Source: Clostridia bacterium (lineage in GTDB: Bacteria; Bacillota_A; Clostridia; Oscillospirales; Acutalibacteraceae). Taken from it: DNA of 7,656 bases. The stretch spans positions 1 to 7,656 of the forward strand of contig JAFYUD010000046.1 of NCBI GenBank assembly GCA_017549665.1, read 5' to 3'. The position numbers were made by a program, and so were the translations under genes. Positions 5,247 to 7,656 of this stretch are shown here, one piece after another; position 1 is the stretch's first letter, and each line of letters begins with the position of its first letter. The notes beneath the pieces are model-generated. The model did not search any database and was not told where the DNA came from. It saw only the letters and a program-made list of their open reading frames with translations.

Positions 5247-6644
5247 ATGAAAAAATTCATGGGCGAAGACTTTCTTCTTTCAACAGAAACTGCTGTAAAG
5301 CTTTACGATGCGTGTAAGGATGTGCCTATCTATGACTGGCACTGTCATCTTTCTCCCAAGGAAATATATGAAAACAAGCAGCCCCGTGATATCACAGAGC
5401 TGTGGCTCGGCGGCGACCATTACAAGTGGCGTGGTATGAGAAGCTGCGGTATCGAGGAAAAGTATATCACAGGCGACGCAACACCTTACGAAAAATTCAT
5501 GAAGTGGTCAGAGGTTATGGTCAACTGTATCGGCAACCCTCTTTATCACTGGACACATCTTGAGCTTCAGCGTTATTTCGGCATTGAAACTCCTCTTACA
5601 CCTGCTACTGCAGATGCAATCTGGAATGAAGCTAACGCCAAAATCAAGGCAGGCGGATTTACTCCCCGTGAGCTTATCGAGCGTTCAAATGTCGTTGGCG
5701 TATGTACAACTGATGATCCTGCTGATACACTTGAATATCACAAGCTCATTGCTGCTGACGACAGCTTTAAGTGCAAGGTTATGCCTGCATTCCGTCCCGA
5801 AAAGGCAATGAATATCGAAATGCCTACATTCATTCCCTGGCTTGAGGCTATGGCAAAGACAGCCGGCAGAGATATTGATTCATACGCAACACTCAAGGCA
5901 GTGCTTGTTGAGAGAATGAATTTCTTTGAGGAAATGGGATGCCACGCAACTGACCATTCACTTGCTTATGTACCTTGCGTAAGGGCAACAGAAGAAGAGC
6001 TTGAAGCCATTTTTGCAAAGGGCAAGAAGGGCGAAGCTCTTACAACAGAGGAAATTGACAAGTACAGAACTGAAATTTTCCGCTTCCTTGCAAAGGAATA
6101 CTACAAAAAGGGCTGGGCAATGGAAGTTCACATCGGTGCTATCAGAAACAACAACACATTTATGTTCAATAAGCTCGGTCCCGACACAGGTTATGACTCA
6201 ATCGGTGACTGCGAGATCGCAGTGGGACTTTCACGCTTCCTTGACTCACTTGCAGTTGAGGAGATGCTTCCCAAGACTATCCTCTTCACACTCAATCCCA
6301 AGGACAATTATGTTCTCGGCACAATGCTTGGTAACTTCCAGAATGAGGATGCACCTTCAAAGATCCAGTTCGGCTCAGCATGGTGGTTCAATGATAATAT
6401 CGACGGTATGCGTCAGCAGATGAGAGCTCTCGGCAATCTTGGTATGCTTGGAAAATTTGTCGGTATGGTCACAGACTCAAGATCATTCCTTTCATACCCC
6501 CGTCACGAATATTTCAGACGAATTCTCTGCGACCTTATCGGTGATTTCGTCGAAAACGGTGAATATCCCTGCGACATGGATATCCTGACACAGATGGTGA
6601 AGAATATTTCTTATTACAACGCCGAAAAGTATATCGGCATCTGA
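5247..6644 (+). CDS. uxaC: Uronate (glucuronate/galacturonate) isomerase
   Basis: This 465-residue cytosolic enzyme, the usual length for the family, isomerises D-glucuronate to D-fructuronate and D-galacturonate to D-tagaturonate. This is the first step of intracellular catabolism of uronic acids from pectin and xylan. It belongs to the amidohydrolase superfamily. The metal-binding HxH is His32/His34 (YDWHCHL). Family signatures follow: GDHYKWRGMR (56-65), GNPLYHWTHLEL (96-107), EVHIGAIRNNN (293-303), GSAWWFND (376-383) and TDSRSFLSYPRHEYF (409-423), where Asp410 is probably the catalytic aspartate. The ATG is 9 bases after AAGGA. No other uronate genes (uxaA, uxaB, uxuA, uxuB, kdgK) are in the window. 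cysK follows after 13 bases and is surely co-transcribed. The enzyme suits a plant cell wall degrader. Confidence 0.97.
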   Translation: MKKFMGEDFLLSTETAVKLYDACKDVPIYDWHCHLSPKEIYENKQPRDITELWLGGDHYKWRGMRSCGIEEKYITGDATPYEKFMKWSEVMVNCIGNPLYHWTHLELQRYFGIETPLTPATADAIWNEANAKIKAGGFTPRELIERSNVVGVCTTDDPADTLEYHKLIAADDSFKCKVMPAFRPEKAMNIEMPTFIPWLEAMAKTAGRDIDSYATLKAVLVERMNFFEEMGCHATDHSLAYVPCVRATEEELEAIFAKGKKGEALTTEEIDKYRTEIFRFLAKEYYKKGWAMEVHIGAIRNNNTFMFNKLGPDTGYDSIGDCEIAVGLSRFLDSLAVEEMLPKTILFTLNPKDNYVLGTMLGNFQNEDAPSKIQFGSAWWFNDNIDGMRQQMRALGNLGMLGKFVGMVTDSRSFLSYPRHEYFRRILCDLIGDFVENGEYPCDMDILTQMVKNISYYNAEKYIGI

Positions 6645-6657
6645 GGAGGCATTTCAA

Positions 6658-7626
6658 ATGGCTGAATTCACATACGGCTTCGGTCGTAAGCCGAAAGAAT
6701 ATATCGCTGAAAATCTGCTTGACCTTGTGGGAAAGACTCCCATGCTTAAAATGAGCAGATTTGCCGAAAGCATCGGTGCAAAGGCAAATATCATCGCAAA
6801 GCTTGAGTATTTCAATCCTCTCGGCTCTGCAAAGGACAGAGTCGGCAAGGCAATGCTGGAGGATGCTGAAAGAAAGGGACTTATCAACAGCGAAACTGTT
6901 ATAATTGAGCCTACAAGCGGCAACACGGGAATCGGCCTTGCGTATGCGGCTGTCATCAAGGGTTATAAGCTTATTCTTACAATGCCCGAAAATATGTCGG
7001 TTGAACGCATTAAGCTTCTTAAGGCTCTTTCTGCTGAGATTGTTCTCACTCCTAAGGAAAAGGGTATGCAGGGCGCAATAGATAAGGCAAATGAGCTTGC
7101 CGCTGAAATGGGAAATGCATATATTCCCTCTCAGTTTAACAACGAAGCCAATCCCAATATCCACAGAATCACAACGGCTCAGGAGATTCTTCACGACACA
7201 TACGGAAAGATTGATTATTTCGTCGCAGGCGTAGGCACGGGCGGAACAATCACAGGTGTGGGTGAAACTCTCAAGGCATTTGATAAGGATGTAAAGATTG
7301 TTGCAGTTGAGCCGAAGGATTCTCCCGTGCTTAAGGGCGGACAGCCTGCACCACACGCACTTCAGGGAATCGGTGCGAATTTCGTGCCCGAAATACTCAA
7401 TACTTCAATAATTGACGACATAGTTGACGTTACAAAGGAGCAGGCGTACAACGCAGTGCGCTGCGCAGCCGAAACCGAAGGTCTTCTCGTGGGTATTTCA
7501 TCAGGTGCGGCACTTTTTGCAGCAGCAACAATTGCTGTAAGACCTGAAAACGAAGGCAAAAATATCGTGGTGCTTCTTCCTGATTCAGGCGAAAGATACC
7601 TTTCCACAGACCTTTTTGATTATTAA
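6658..7626 (+). CDS. cysK: Cysteine synthase (O-acetylserine sulfhydrylase)
   Basis: This 322-residue PLP enzyme of fold type II makes L-cysteine from O-acetyl-L-serine and sulfide in the cytosol. Visible motifs: Lys59 in NPLGSAKDR forms the PLP Schiff base; PTSGNTG (85-91) binds the substrate carboxylate; GTGGT (193-197) binds the PLP phosphate; GIGANFVPEIL (238-247) and GISSGA (279-284) surround the cofactor ring; the C-terminal PDSGERYLSTDLF is typical of CysK. The first ten residues (MAEFTYGFGR) precede the usual start of the fold. A strong GAGGAGG (6643-6649) overlaps the uxaC stop codon and lies 8 bases before the ATG, so the two genes form an operon. A cystathionine beta-synthase or diaminopropionate synthase role is less likely given the canonical motifs and C-terminus. 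Confidence 0.95.
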   Translation: MAEFTYGFGRKPKEYIAENLLDLVGKTPMLKMSRFAESIGAKANIIAKLEYFNPLGSAKDRVGKAMLEDAERKGLINSETVIIEPTSGNTGIGLAYAAVIKGYKLILTMPENMSVERIKLLKALSAEIVLTPKEKGMQGAIDKANELAAEMGNAYIPSQFNNEANPNIHRITTAQEILHDTYGKIDYFVAGVGTGGTITGVGETLKAFDKDVKIVAVEPKDSPVLKGGQPAPHALQGIGANFVPEILNTSIIDDIVDVTKEQAYNAVRCAAETEGLLVGISSGAALFAAATIAVRPENEGKNIVVLLPDSGERYLSTDLFDY

Positions 7627-7656
7627 ATAATTTTCAATAATATACACATGGCTCCC

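Noticed and set aside
6535..7356. Long minus-strand open frame (273 codons) opposite uxaC/cysK
   Set aside because: It is antisense to two certain genes, has a Cys/Arg/Ser-rich translation with no family pattern, and has no ribosome binding site. It is a shadow of their codon usage.
7627..7656. A terminator after cysK
   Set aside because: Only 30 AT-rich bases remain and no hairpin is visible; it may lie beyond the window, or another gene may follow.

Overview
The window looks like chromosomal DNA from a gut or rumen Clostridia, probably an Oscillospiraceae (Ruminococcus / Eubacterium siraeum type). The reasons are two secreted proteins ending in dockerin modules of the kind common in that family, AGGAGG-type ribosome binding sites, a Bacillus/Clostridium-type LexA operator, moderate GC content and a uronate-catabolism gene. 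No RNA gene, CRISPR array or mobile element is visible.

Left part, minus strand (about 9-3700). A two-gene operon encodes exported proteins. Promoter TTGACT-N17-TATAGT (3672-3700) and a leader of about 125 nt precede an S8 (subtilisin-like) protease of 846 residues. Its modules are signal peptide, I9-like propeptide split by a Lys/Glu-rich insertion, peptidase domain, beta-sandwich, ricin-type beta-trefoil and dockerin. Sixteen bases after its stop starts a 301-residue protein with a signal peptide, a cohesin-like beta-sandwich (tentative), a small pre-dockerin module and a dockerin. A rho-independent terminator (9-39) closes the operon. The shared dockerin type suggests that both proteins dock onto the same cell-surface or cellulosome-like scaffold. 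The protease has Glu where the S8 catalytic Asp is expected.

Centre (3541-3919). This divergent intergenic region holds a perfect 8-8-8 dyad just upstream of the protease promoter. On the other side it holds a consensus extended -10 promoter (TTGACA-N17-TATAAT) covered by three LexA-like boxes, driving a Y-family DNA polymerase.

Right part, plus strand (3920-7626). dinB, an error-prone translesion polymerase with a QLSLF clamp-binding motif, is followed by an intergenic region with its own promoter and a dyad. Then comes a tight pair: uxaC (uronate isomerase) and cysK (cysteine synthase), 13 bp apart. uxaC fits a plant-polysaccharide degrader that uses galacturonate and glucuronate. The pairing with cysK has no obvious pathway logic.

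Most of the window is recognisable biology. The least ordinary parts are the dockerin protease with its variant triad and its possible cohesin-dockerin partner, and the triple LexA operator on a near-ideal promoter.
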